From the IMG/VR virus record IMGVR_UViG_3300005511_000083, positions 1 to 24,318 of that record: a stretch of DNA of 24,318 bases; one strand, given 5' to 3'. The position numbers and the translations under genes were made by a program. The DNA is from a virus. The notes under the pieces are model-generated. The model was given only the letters and a program-made list of their open reading frames with translations, ran no database searches and was not told the DNA's origin. Below are positions 5,525 to 12,723 of this stretch, piece after piece (positions within the stretch are counted from its first letter, which is position 1; each line of letters starts with the position of its first letter).

Positions 5525-6850
5525 TTGCGAAGAAAAAAGTTACGAATGGGCTGGCTCTCCTTCTTGAATAAGCGTTCCGATACGTCGAATTTGAGGAATC
5601 CAAAATCATGGTTTCTGGATCTATTTCGAGGAAAAAAGACATCTAGTGGGGAGCGAGTGACTAGTGAATCAGCTCTAATGAACAGCAATGTTTATACTTG
5701 CGCCAGCATCCTAGGCGGGGACGTTGGAAAATTGCCGATCCAGGTATACCAGAAGACAAAAACAGGACGCAAAAGAGCCCGAAATCACCCTGTTTCGAAG
5801 ATACTCGGAATTCGATCTAATCCCTATATGTCAGCGTACACATTCAAGGAATTGATGATGGTTCATGTGGTAGCTTGGGGGAATGCTTATGCCAACATCG
5901 AATGGCATACAAGCGGCGTGCATAACGGAAAGCCCAAGGCATTATGGCCTCTCGATCCTTCTAAGACGGATGTTCATGTTGATAATATTACGGGGGAAGT
6001 GTGGTATGTAACAACACTGCCGAGCGGGGAAACGCGAAAGCTCAAGCATTGGGAAGTGCTTCACTTTAAATCCATTAGCAAGTCCGGCCTTAAAGGTATA
6101 ACGCCTATTCAGGTTATTCGCGAGGAAATTGGCGCCCAACAATCTCAAAAGAAATTTATTGGTAGTTTTTACGGAAATGGAACGACAACAGGGGGAATTC
6201 TGAAAACTCCAACTCCGCTAGATAAGCCAGCGAAGGATATAGTTCGGGATGAGTGGCAAAAGGTAAACTCAGGCCTGACCAATGCGCATCGCATAGCTAT
6301 TTTGGATGCAGGGTTTGATTATCAAAGTATTGGAATGCCTCTAGCCGATGCGCAATTCATTGAAACAGCGAAATTTGGTATTTCAGAAGTCGCTAAGATA
6401 TACAAGGTGCCGCCGTACAAGCTTGGTCTTACTGACATGAAATATAACAACATGGAAAACCTGTCACTCGAATATGTAAAAAGCACCTTGCAACCAATTT
6501 TTACGAATTGGGAGCAGGAAATAGATTGGAAATTATTTGTTGAGTCAGAACGCCACTATGTAAAATTCAATGTAACAAGTGAATTACGGGGCGACTCTAA
6601 GAGCAGAGCCGAATTTTATAAAAATATGATCCAAATGGGACCCTATTCAATCAATAAAGTGCTTGAGCTGGAAGACGAGGACGGCATTGGTGAGTTAGGG
6701 GACAAGCATTATATGAGCCTTAATTTCACAACGCTTGATATTTTAGAAAAGTACCAGCTCATGAAGGCAGGGATCAAGAATGCAGACATTGAGGAAGGGG
6801 GTGAAGATATTGGGGACGATGGACAAGGAACGTCGACTGCTGACGAATAA
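5525..6850 (+). CDS. Portal protein, HK97 family
   Basis: 441 aa, within the usual range for Phage_portal (PF04860). I use TTG 5525 because a strong GGGAGGGGGTGA lies about 7 bases upstream; the first in-frame ATG (5546) has no ribosome binding site. Family features include SALMNSNVYTCASILGGDVGKLPIQVY near residues 45-75, the aromatic wing region VHVVAWGNAYANIEW, and a late segment FGISEVAKIYKVPPYKLGL with the following helix. It forms the dodecameric DNA entry/exit ring at the head vertex and docks TerL and the connector. It overlaps the protease gene by about 40 bases. Confidence 0.95.
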   Translation: MRRKKLRMGWLSFLNKRSDTSNLRNPKSWFLDLFRGKKTSSGERVTSESALMNSNVYTCASILGGDVGKLPIQVYQKTKTGRKRARNHPVSKILGIRSNPYMSAYTFKELMMVHVVAWGNAYANIEWHTSGVHNGKPKALWPLDPSKTDVHVDNITGEVWYVTTLPSGETRKLKHWEVLHFKSISKSGLKGITPIQVIREEIGAQQSQKKFIGSFYGNGTTTGGILKTPTPLDKPAKDIVRDEWQKVNSGLTNAHRIAILDAGFDYQSIGMPLADAQFIETAKFGISEVAKIYKVPPYKLGLTDMKYNNMENLSLEYVKSTLQPIFTNWEQEIDWKLFVESERHYVKFNVTSELRGDSKSRAEFYKNMIQMGPYSINKVLELEDEDGIGELGDKHYMSLNFTTLDILEKYQLMKAGIKNADIEEGGEDIGDDGQGTSTADE

Positions 6851-7412
6851 GGTTGAATATAGAACGGACAGCGAAGACTCGTCGCCGCGCATCGTTGGAT
6901 ATGGGTTGCGGTTCAATGTCTGGTCACAAGACTTGGGTGGATTCATCGAAAGAATAGACCCGAAAGCGCTAGATGGTGCGGATATGTCTGATGTACGTTG
7001 TTTAATCGACCATGAAAGCGGGAAAATAATTGGCCGCACAACGTCTGGAACACTCCGACTATCCGTAGATGAATTTGGCCTTAGATATGATGCAGATCCA
7101 CCAGATACAACATACGCCAATGATTTGATTACAGTTATGAAACGTGGAGATGTCAATCAATCAAGTTTTGCGTTTCGTATTGATTATGAAAATGGCGGTG
7201 AAGAGTGGGATTATGACGAGGAAAAGGGAATCTATCTTCGAACAATCCATAAGATAAAGCGTGTTTTTGATGTAAGCGTGGTAACATACGCCGCTTATGT
7301 GCAAGCTGAATCGTTAGTATCCAACCGCAGTTTAGAATGTTATCAGCACGAGCTGCGCAGGAAGCAAGAACACGAAAAGTTGCTTCTCGAAATCGACCTT
7401 TTAGGAATCTAA
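6810..7412 (+). CDS. Prohead protease, HK97 / peptidase U35 family
   Basis: About 200 aa. I favour TTG 6810, six bases after GAAGGGGGTG, giving an N-terminus LGTMDKERRLL; ATG 6819 and an upstream ATG 6780 are alternatives with worse spacing. The fold is a herpesvirus-assemblin-like serine protease. VRCLIDHESGKIIGRT carries the catalytic His (residue 68 from this start) and GDVNQSSFAF carries the Ser (118/119). RIVGYGLRFNVW and VFDVSVVTYAAY are typical flanking strands. It removes the capsid protein's N-terminal delta domain during maturation. Its stop codon lies inside a terminator hairpin. A C-terminal Lys/Glu-rich tail is probably self-cleaved. Confidence 0.92.
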   Translation: MGTMDKERRLLTNKVEYRTDSEDSSPRIVGYGLRFNVWSQDLGGFIERIDPKALDGADMSDVRCLIDHESGKIIGRTTSGTLRLSVDEFGLRYDADPPDTTYANDLITVMKRGDVNQSSFAFRIDYENGGEEWDYDEEKGIYLRTIHKIKRVFDVSVVTYAAYVQAESLVSNRSLECYQHELRRKQEHEKLLLEIDLLGI

Positions 7413-7427
7413 GAGGCCGATTTTTTT
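7393..7427 (+). terminator. Terminator-like hairpin spanning the protease stop codon
   Basis: Left arm TCGACCTTTTAG (7393-7404) pairs with CTAAGAGGCCGA (7409-7420) over 12 positions with one A/C mismatch and one wobble, loop GAAT, then seven Ts (7421-7427). The stop TAA (7410-7412) is inside the right arm, so ribosomes finishing the protease gene would melt it. Probably an attenuator between head genes. Confidence 0.75.
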
Positions 7428-7457
7428 ATACCCAAAATTCGAAAGTGAGGAATTTAT

Positions 7458-8663
7458 ATGGATCCAAAGGAACGCGAACTGCGCCAACAATTGGCGGCAA
7501 AATTAGATGAGGCACGCAATCTGACGAATGAAGGGAAGTTAGCGGAAGCCCGAGCTGCTACAGACGCAGCCAAGGAGTTGCGAGAGCAAATTGACCTACT
7601 TGAGGAATTACGATCAACTGATACTGGCGGACAATTAACACCTGTTATTGAGCCGGAAGTTGATGACAAACGCTCTGTTGATGTTAAGAAAGAATATCGT
7701 AGTGCATTCCAAAAGATTTTAAAATACGGAAAAGAAGCCGAACTGACGGAAGATGAGCAACGGGCGCTCAAGGAAATGAAGGATCAAGCTCGATCTATGT
7801 CAGAAGGTGACGGTGCTAAAGGCGGCATTTTAGTACCGGAAGATATTACTTTTGAGATCATCAAACAAAAGAAGACTAAGCGGTCTATTCGCAACCTGGT
7901 TGGAGTGAAACCAGTCGGGACTTTATCCGGTAGCAGACCGAAACGACGCGGTACAGATTTGCGGATGAAAAAAGTCGGAGAAAAGAAAAAGATTGAGGGC
8001 GTTGATACACCGGAATACGGAAAAATTGAATACAAAGTTCATAAATACGCAGGGATTTTTGAAGCAACAAATGAGCTGATGGCAGATAGCGCCGTGAACA
8101 TTGATGAAGAATTGGCAGACTGGTATATGGAAATTTCACTTAATACTGAAAACGCCGAAGTGTTCTACGGGGTAGGCGGTGACGATGATTGCGAAGGTAT
8201 GTTCACTACAACTAAATACCGCACTATTAAGTGCCCTGCTGATATCGACATTAAGACACTGCGCAAATTGAAAAATGCGGTAGATGCCGGCTATCGCGAC
8301 GGAGCCAAGTTCATCATGAACACTTTGGCGACCGAGACGCTGGCAGACATCAAGTATGCGGACGGGAAGAGTGTTCTTGTTCCTGACCCTACGAAAGCTG
8401 ATGTATTCACATTGTTCGGCTTCCCTGTTGAAGTGTATGACGATATTAAGAATGAAACAGGTAAAACAAAGATTGCATTTGGTAACTTTGAAGTTGGTTA
8501 TTACTTCTTCGACCGCAAGGGACTTGAAGCCAAGACGACTGACGAGGGTGGAGATGCTTTCGAAAATGATACAACTCTTACTCGCGTCATCCAACGCTTT
8601 GATGCGAAGCCAGCGAACGAAGATGCCATTGTAATCCTGACGGATGTCCCTGTAACTGAATAA
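7458..8663 (+). CDS. Major capsid protein, HK97 fold
   Basis: 401 aa, ATG 7458 after GTGAGGAATT. Residues 1-75 are a charged helical coiled coil (ELRQQLAAKLDEA ... AKELREQIDLLEEL), the delta domain that acts as internal scaffold. A linker of about 90-118 is the likely protease cleavage zone. The mature domain then begins GGILVPEDITFEII, the standard N-arm start, followed by an E-loop region rich in Lys/Gly and the P-domain with NTLATETLADIKYADGKSVLVPD near residues 289-310. Family Phage_capsid PF05065. Cleavage by the upstream protease fits the gene order. No Lys-Asn crosslink pair can be assigned by eye. Confidence 0.95.
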   Translation: MDPKERELRQQLAAKLDEARNLTNEGKLAEARAATDAAKELREQIDLLEELRSTDTGGQLTPVIEPEVDDKRSVDVKKEYRSAFQKILKYGKEAELTEDEQRALKEMKDQARSMSEGDGAKGGILVPEDITFEIIKQKKTKRSIRNLVGVKPVGTLSGSRPKRRGTDLRMKKVGEKKKIEGVDTPEYGKIEYKVHKYAGIFEATNELMADSAVNIDEELADWYMEISLNTENAEVFYGVGGDDDCEGMFTTTKYRTIKCPADIDIKTLRKLKNAVDAGYRDGAKFIMNTLATETLADIKYADGKSVLVPDPTKADVFTLFGFPVEVYDDIKNETGKTKIAFGNFEVGYYFFDRKGLEAKTTDEGGDAFENDTTLTRVIQRFDAKPANEDAIVILTDVPVTE

Positions 8664-8707
8664 TATACGGGAAGAGGGTACTCCCTCCCTGAAAGGAGGT
8701 CATTCCT

Positions 8708-8884
8708 ATGGGGTACGCAACAAAGAACTACTCTACTGGCGATAGGATGATGATCGGTGGGGAATTGGCTATATTAAAAGGCGCTAAGGTAACCAAAGAT
8801 GGAAAGCCAATCGAATTGGTGGACAAGTCCTATGTGGATCAAGAAATAAAGAAGCTTAGGAATGAACTGGGCAAAGGGGGATAA
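8708..8884 (+). CDS. Small head-fibre-like protein, 58 aa
   Basis: ATG 8708 follows GAAAGGAGGTC, a near-perfect ribosome binding site about 7 bases upstream. The product begins GYATKNYSTGDRMMIGGELAI, resembling the N-terminal unit of phage head fibre or capsid decoration proteins ('ATKNYxxxGG...VVGGxLxI'), then ends in a charged helix with VDKSYVDQEIKKLRNEL. Position directly after the capsid gene suits a decoration or fibre subunit; most relatives I recall are longer, so this may be a minimal form. The next gene starts 4 bases after its stop. Identification is by eye. Confidence 0.6.
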   Translation: MGYATKNYSTGDRMMIGGELAILKGAKVTKDGKPIELVDKSYVDQEIKKLRNELGKGG

Positions 8885-8887
8885 GCC

Positions 8888-9451
8888 GTGCTTTGTTCCC
8901 TTGAAAAGTTCAAACGGCATATGGGCGACGTTGGGGAAGATGATGAATTAAAGTTGTATTTGATGGTCGCCAGTCAAGGAATCGAAAATTACTGCAAACG
9001 ATCGTTTCGAAAGCAAACGTACACGGAGCAGCTTAACGGTTACGGCGAATCACCTTATATAAACTTGAGAAACTACCCTGTTCATGAAATCGTTTCTGTA
9101 AAGTCTAGCAACTCGGTTGTGACAGGATTTGAAAGTGTTGGTGAAGGCCGCCTCTATCGCTCTTGTGGATGGCCTAGCGGGAAACATAATCTAACCATTA
9201 CGTATATCGGCGGGTATGTACTACCAGGAGAGGAAACCAAAGACGAACCTAGGACGCTGCCTGAATCTTTGGAGTTTGCCTGTATTCTGTATGCTCAGTC
9301 CATGTATGATAGTCAATTTATACCGACTGGTATCCAGACGGAACGATTAGGGGAAATGTCGGTCACGTACCAACATCAAGCAGATGGTGGCAACCAAATG
9401 CCGCTCACTGTTCTGTCGTTAATTAACCCCTATGTAGGGCGGTGGTACTGA
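8888..9451 (+). CDS. Head-tail connector, gp6-like
   Basis: 187 aa, GTG 8888. The N-terminal half follows the gp6-like connector pattern (Phage_connect_1 / HK97 gp6, SPP1 gp15): LCSLEKFKRHMG, then DDELKLYLMVASQGIENYCKRSF helices, a beta hairpin region with PYINLRNYPV and VKSS, and a GWPSGKHNLTITYIGGY strand close to the middle. The C-terminal helices contain LEFACILYAQSMYD. These proteins form a ring below the portal. The length is larger than some minimal relatives, owing to the inserted beta region. Strong positional support between capsid and neck genes. Confidence 0.85.
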   Translation: MLCSLEKFKRHMGDVGEDDELKLYLMVASQGIENYCKRSFRKQTYTEQLNGYGESPYINLRNYPVHEIVSVKSSNSVVTGFESVGEGRLYRSCGWPSGKHNLTITYIGGYVLPGEETKDEPRTLPESLEFACILYAQSMYDSQFIPTGIQTERLGEMSVTYQHQADGGNQMPLTVLSLINPYVGRWY

Positions 9452-9969
9452 TACGTATCAAGCTCAAGGTTAAAGAAGAAAAGAAGGAGTTCCGCAAGCA
9501 TAAGAAACAGGCTGAGAAGCTTTCGCGCTCCCGTGCAGAAGTTGGGTGGATTGGTGATCGTGAGCAGGTGTTTAAAGCTGTATTCAACGAATACGGAGCT
9601 AACATCCCCGTGACCGACAAAATGAGAAAAAAGTTTCTTTCGATGGGTGTTCATCTCCGAGATGACACCCATTTCATTTCTATCCCGGAGCGTCCGTTTC
9701 TACGCGCTGGGTATGATGCATACGAGAGTGCGTTGAATAAGCTAATGCAAACACTGGTGGGGCAGGCGCTTGACGGAACCATCACGCCTGAGAAGGCGTT
9801 GGAACGAGCAGCGAAAGAGCTCAAAAAGCATATACAATCGCATATCGAGAAGGGTTCATTCGCACCCAATGCGGAGCTAACGCAAAAACTCAAGGGCGGA
9901 AATCATCCATTGATTGACGAACAGAAGCTTATGGACACATTGGAATATGAGGTGCATATGAAGAAATGA
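9442..9969 (+). CDS. Neck / minor tail-completion protein, HK97 gp10 / Mu gpG-like
   Basis: 175 aa. GTG 9442 overlaps the previous gene by 10 bases; the start is not certain, as the ribosome binding site (TAGGGCGG) is weak. The N-terminus is highly basic. Family-like markers are VFKAVFNEYGANIP (about 44-56), IPERPFLRAGYD (81-92) and, near the C-terminus, NAELTQKLKGGNHPLIDEQKL (143-163) ending in a DTLEYEV strand. This is the pattern of gp10-type and Mu gpG-type virion morphogenesis proteins ('IPaRPFL ... PLidTgqL ... I.yeV'). It helps finish the head-to-tail joint. The next gene begins in an ATGA overlap. Confidence 0.78.
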   Translation: MVLIRIKLKVKEEKKEFRKHKKQAEKLSRSRAEVGWIGDREQVFKAVFNEYGANIPVTDKMRKKFLSMGVHLRDDTHFISIPERPFLRAGYDAYESALNKLMQTLVGQALDGTITPEKALERAAKELKKHIQSHIEKGSFAPNAELTQKLKGGNHPLIDEQKLMDTLEYEVHMKK

Positions 9970-10316
9970 ATCCAAGACAATTCGAAGGGTTGCTGCGCCG
10001 CTTTCGCAAGCCGTTTCAAGTGGTTGTAGAATCAGGAGGGCATTGGGATCAATCAACGGGTGATTGGATTGCTGGAGGCGAGACGGAAACAGTAACAGAT
10101 TACGGGGCGATTGTCGCCCTGCCAGAACGAGTGGTATTTGCTTCTGGTGGGATGTACACCCAAGCGGATCGTCATTTGTATACGAAGCGCAAAATCCCAT
10201 CACAAACCGAGGTTATTTACGAAGGTGTGAAGTACCGTGTCCAAGACGATAACGATTACGCCGGGTATACGACTGTGAATCGGTACGTGTTGAAGCGGGT
10301 GAGTGTGCATGATTGA
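9966..10316 (+). CDS. Head-closure / adaptor protein (SPP1 gp16-like position)
   Basis: 116 aa, ATG 9966 in ATGA overlap. It is beta-rich, with GAIVALPERVVF (48-59), GGMYTQADRHLYTKRKI (61-77) and EGVKYRVQDDNDYAGYTTVNRYVLKRV (86-112). The pattern 'DRxLYT ... G.kYrV ... dy....Y.lkr.' is what I know from phage head-completion or stopper proteins that close the connector after packaging. Gene order (gp6-like, gp10-like, this, neck terminator) supports the class; which specific function each neighbour performs is not certain. Confidence 0.7.
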   Translation: MNPRQFEGLLRRFRKPFQVVVESGGHWDQSTGDWIAGGETETVTDYGAIVALPERVVFASGGMYTQADRHLYTKRKIPSQTEVIYEGVKYRVQDDNDYAGYTTVNRYVLKRVSVHD

Positions 10317-10782
10317 TCACCAGAAAATAAAAGCGGAATTCGTCGGAAATCTGCATAAGCACCTTGGAATTCCTGTTATCATGACGGATCAAGCAGCACC
10401 ACAACCTCCATATCCTTTCATCGGCTTTACATTTGTAGCGCCATATATCGATAGGTCACCGTACGGCAACCACTCCATTACGAACGATCGTCACAGGATC
10501 GAGAAAATGGCGGCGGTAACAATATCAATAACCTGTTACGCGAAGTCGGCACAAGATGCCTTCCGCATATCGGGGCAGGCACGGGACTGGTTTCGTGGGT
10601 ATGGGCGTGTATCTCTCAAGGATCAAGGGATTGTAGTTGTGAACCTGGAAGAGACGACGGCACGGGATACGCTGCTTACTTACGAATACGAGCGTAAAGT
10701 CGGCTTCGACGTCCAATTACGTTTGGTTGATATCATTGAATACAAGGAAGACATGATCATGAAAATTAAAACGAAAGGGTGA
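10309..10782 (+). CDS. Phage neck terminator-like protein (LIC_12616 / gp12-like)
   Basis: About 157 aa. I choose ATG 10309, preceded by GCGGGTGAGTG; the in-frame GTG 10303 adds only two residues. The pattern KHLGIPVIMTDQAAPQPPYPFIGFTFVAP, followed by a central beta region (MAAVTISITCYAKSAQDAF), then RDWFRGYGR and RKVGFDVQLRLVD near the end, matches the short proteins of myophage necks that cap the tail and sit before the sheath gene. The gene overlaps the previous stop. The following sheath gene starts just beyond its end. The family name is from memory. Confidence 0.7.
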   Translation: MIDHQKIKAEFVGNLHKHLGIPVIMTDQAAPQPPYPFIGFTFVAPYIDRSPYGNHSITNDRHRIEKMAAVTISITCYAKSAQDAFRISGQARDWFRGYGRVSLKDQGIVVVNLEETTARDTLLTYEYERKVGFDVQLRLVDIIEYKEDMIMKIKTKG

Positions 10783-10787
10783 GGCAT

Positions 10788-11798
10788 TTGGGTACACTCA
10801 AGGACGTTACAGTTACTATCGACCTTGTCCAACCGATAGGGCGCAAAGGTTTTGGTACGCCGTTGATTTATGGCACCAAGGCAAAGGGGCATGAACTGAA
10901 ATATTATTATGAACTTAGTGAGGTTAAGAAAGATTTCACAGACAAAACACCAGAGTATGAAGCAGCTAAAGTGATTTTTGAACAAGGAGATAACCGCCCA
11001 GAAAAGATCGCTATTGCTTGCCGTGACTCAGTGGTGAAAGATGGGCTTGTTACGGATGTGCTCGAAACACTACTCGATAAAGATTGGTACTTCCTGATTA
11101 GCACTAGTGCTGTAAAAGAAGATGTTTTGAAGATTTCAGAAATGATCGAGCTTGACGGCTCGAAGATGTTCTTTACGAGAACAGATAAAGTCGAGGAAGC
11201 CGCAGAGATCAAGAAAGCTGGGAAAGAACGAACAGTTGTGTTCTATCACAATGATGTAAGCAAGTTTCCGGAATCGGGATTGATCGGCGCAGTCGGTGCA
11301 GCTCCTGTTGGATCGGTTACATGGAAGTTTAAAGAGATCAAAGGTATTTCACCAATGGAACTTTCTCTCGGTGAATTAACTGCCGTACATGAAGCGGGAG
11401 CAATTACTTACGTACAAAAGGCTGGCCGTGGTGGGACGAGCGAAGGAACGACATCAACAGGCGTCTATATCGACATCATCCACTCAAAAGACTATGTGAA
11501 GTTCAATATGGAATATCGACTACAGCAGTTGCTTAACAATACACCAAAGATTCCGTATACGGATGCCGGGATTGCTCTTATCGAGGCACAGTGTACAAGC
11601 GTGCTTAAAGAAGCATTCAATAACGGGATTATTGCAGCGGATGAGAATGGGCTCCCTCTGTATTCGGTGAACTTCAAGAAGCGCAGCGAGATTCCAGCAG
11701 ACATCCGGGCGAAGCGAGAATACAACGAGGGATCGTTCGAATTTGAACTGTCTGGCGCTGTTCACGGTGTGAAAATCAAAGGTTCGATCAGATTCTAA
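10788..11798 (+). CDS. Contractile tail sheath protein
   Basis: About 336 aa from TTG 10788 (AAAGGGTGAGG just upstream); GTG 10779 is an alternative overlapping the previous stop. The N-terminus GTLKDVTVTIDL is followed by a Gly-rich phase GRKGFGTPLIYG, then alternating helix/strand blocks and a C-terminal segment ending VHGVKIKGSIRF, typical of sheath subunits where the last strand reaches the neighbour. It is shorter than PBSX XkdK and resembles DUF3383-type compact sheaths. The tail tube gene follows immediately, as in contractile tails. I infer that the phage is a myovirus. Confidence 0.8.
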   Translation: MGTLKDVTVTIDLVQPIGRKGFGTPLIYGTKAKGHELKYYYELSEVKKDFTDKTPEYEAAKVIFEQGDNRPEKIAIACRDSVVKDGLVTDVLETLLDKDWYFLISTSAVKEDVLKISEMIELDGSKMFFTRTDKVEEAAEIKKAGKERTVVFYHNDVSKFPESGLIGAVGAAPVGSVTWKFKEIKGISPMELSLGELTAVHEAGAITYVQKAGRGGTSEGTTSTGVYIDIIHSKDYVKFNMEYRLQQLLNNTPKIPYTDAGIALIEAQCTSVLKEAFNNGIIAADENGLPLYSVNFKKRSEIPADIRAKREYNEGSFEFELSGAVHGVKIKGSIRF

Positions 11799-11815
11799 GT
11801 GAGGTGAGATAGAAC

Positions 11816-12214
11816 ATGTCAACTAATTACGATGCTATGGACGTAACGGTCATGGTGGATGAGACGTTCATTACGGGATTTGCGGACGGCTCTATGGTTG
11901 AAGGGGAGAAGGACGAGGAAAACTTTTCTGCATCCGTAGGAGCACAAGGGGATGTGGTTGTAAGTGAGGTGAACAACCCACTAGGAACAATTACGATCAC
12001 GCTGCAGCAAACATCGCCGTCCGTTTCTTTCTTGAATAAGCTGGCAAATACGAAAAAAGAAGTCCCGGTATGGGTGATTTACAACGGGACGCCAAAGGAG
12101 AAGTTCGGCGGAAGTCGTGCGCGAATTAAGAAGCCGGCTACATCGAGTTACAGCAACGAGGCGGAGGATAGAGAATTTGAATTACAAGTATTCGACTATA
12201 CGGTCGAGAACTAG
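11816..12214 (+). CDS. Tail tube protein (Phage_Tube_2 / DUF3277-like)
   Basis: 132 aa, ATG 11816 after AGTGAGGTGAG. Signature: NYDAMDVTVMVDETFITGFADGSM at the N-terminus, then GEKDEENFSASVGAQGDVVVSEVNNPLGTITITLQQTSPSVSFL, and a C-terminal ARIKKPATSSYSNEAEDREFELQ strand set. This is the pattern of the DUF3277 tail tube family ('itGfadGtmv...kdednfs..vGadG...rs..nd..GtititlkqTSps'). It polymerises inside the sheath and guides DNA. A strong terminator follows directly after the stop. Confidence 0.88.
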   Translation: MSTNYDAMDVTVMVDETFITGFADGSMVEGEKDEENFSASVGAQGDVVVSEVNNPLGTITITLQQTSPSVSFLNKLANTKKEVPVWVIYNGTPKEKFGGSRARIKKPATSSYSNEAEDREFELQVFDYTVEN

Positions 12215-12243
12215 GAACCGCGCTTGTAGCGGTTCTTTTTAAT
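12215..12243 (+). terminator. Rho-independent terminator after the tail tube gene
   Basis: Perfect 7-bp stem GAACCGC (12215-12221) / GCGGTTC (12229-12235), loop of 7, then TTTTTAATT. It begins the base after the tube stop codon. It would drop expression of the downstream tail genes relative to sheath and tube. Confidence 0.85.
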
Positions 12244-12272
12244 TCCAACCAACAAAAGGAGAAGTGATTTAC

Positions 12273-12536
12273 ATGGCAAAGAAGCAAGCAACTGAAACAA
12301 TTCAAGGTGTCGAGTATACATTCCAGCATCCAGGCGTGCGCGAGTCGGTGCGACTGCGTGACCGTTCCAAAAATAAAGCAGGGCAATTGGTAGAGGAAAA
12401 ATACTACAACGAACTGATGACACACGTAATTGTACAGCCAAAAGTAAGTTGGGATTACTTCGACGAACACCCAGAAGCATTCGACGATGTAATGTTGGCA
12501 GCAGTTGAGTTCCTAAACCCGCCCAGCGACAAGTAA
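12273..12536 (+). CDS. Tail assembly chaperone, upstream (zero) frame
   Basis: 87 aa, ATG 12273 after AAAAGGAGAAG (spacing about 8). GVEYTFQHPGVRESVRLRDR near the N-terminus and PKVSWDYFDEHPEAFDDVMLAAVEFLNPP near the C-terminus resemble XkdN-like and other short chaperones encoded between tube and tape measure. Such proteins coat the tape measure while the tube grows, and are usually made in two lengths by a programmed shift. Here a second open frame begins before the stop and continues to the tape measure gene (12526-12723). Confidence 0.85.
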   Translation: MAKKQATETIQGVEYTFQHPGVRESVRLRDRSKNKAGQLVEEKYYNELMTHVIVQPKVSWDYFDEHPEAFDDVMLAAVEFLNPPSDK

Positions 12537-12723
12537 TGCAGCCTATAAACAACGCGCCAAGGAGAATTGGATCTTCTGGCGCGTTGTTCTTTCTGACGGT
12601 GGCGTTACCTATGGTGATGCGTGTGAAATGGATTGGGATGAGCTTTACGAAGCGAATGCGGCTATCGACATACTAGCCGAGCAGCAGAAGCCAAAAGGTA
12701 AGAGATCTAAGGGGGCGAAATAA
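12526..12723 (+). CDS. Tail assembly chaperone, frameshift extension (+1 frame)
   Basis: This frame is open from 12517 to the TAA at 12721-12723 and has no usable start: although AAGGAG occurs at 12562-12567, no in-frame ATG, GTG or TTG follows at a suitable distance. The peptide (AAYKQRAKENWIFWRVVLSDGG ... MDWDELYEANAAIDILAEQQ) looks like the C-terminal extension of tail chaperones. A shift at CCC-A (12522-12525), moving Pro tRNA +1 onto CCA, would give a fusion of about 149 aa. A -2 shift would reach the same frame, but no re-pairing site is as good. The stop overlaps the tape measure ATG by one base. The fusion is inferred. Confidence 0.75.
   Translation, partial: ATSNAAYKQRAKENWIFWRVVLSDGGVTYGDACEMDWDELYEANAAIDILAEQQKPKGKRSKGAK

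Noticed and set aside
8670-8690. GC-rich inverted sequence GGGAAGAGGG...CTCCCTCCC between capsid and the 58-aa gene
   Set aside because: Pairing needs bulges and no T tract follows; weaker than the other hairpins.
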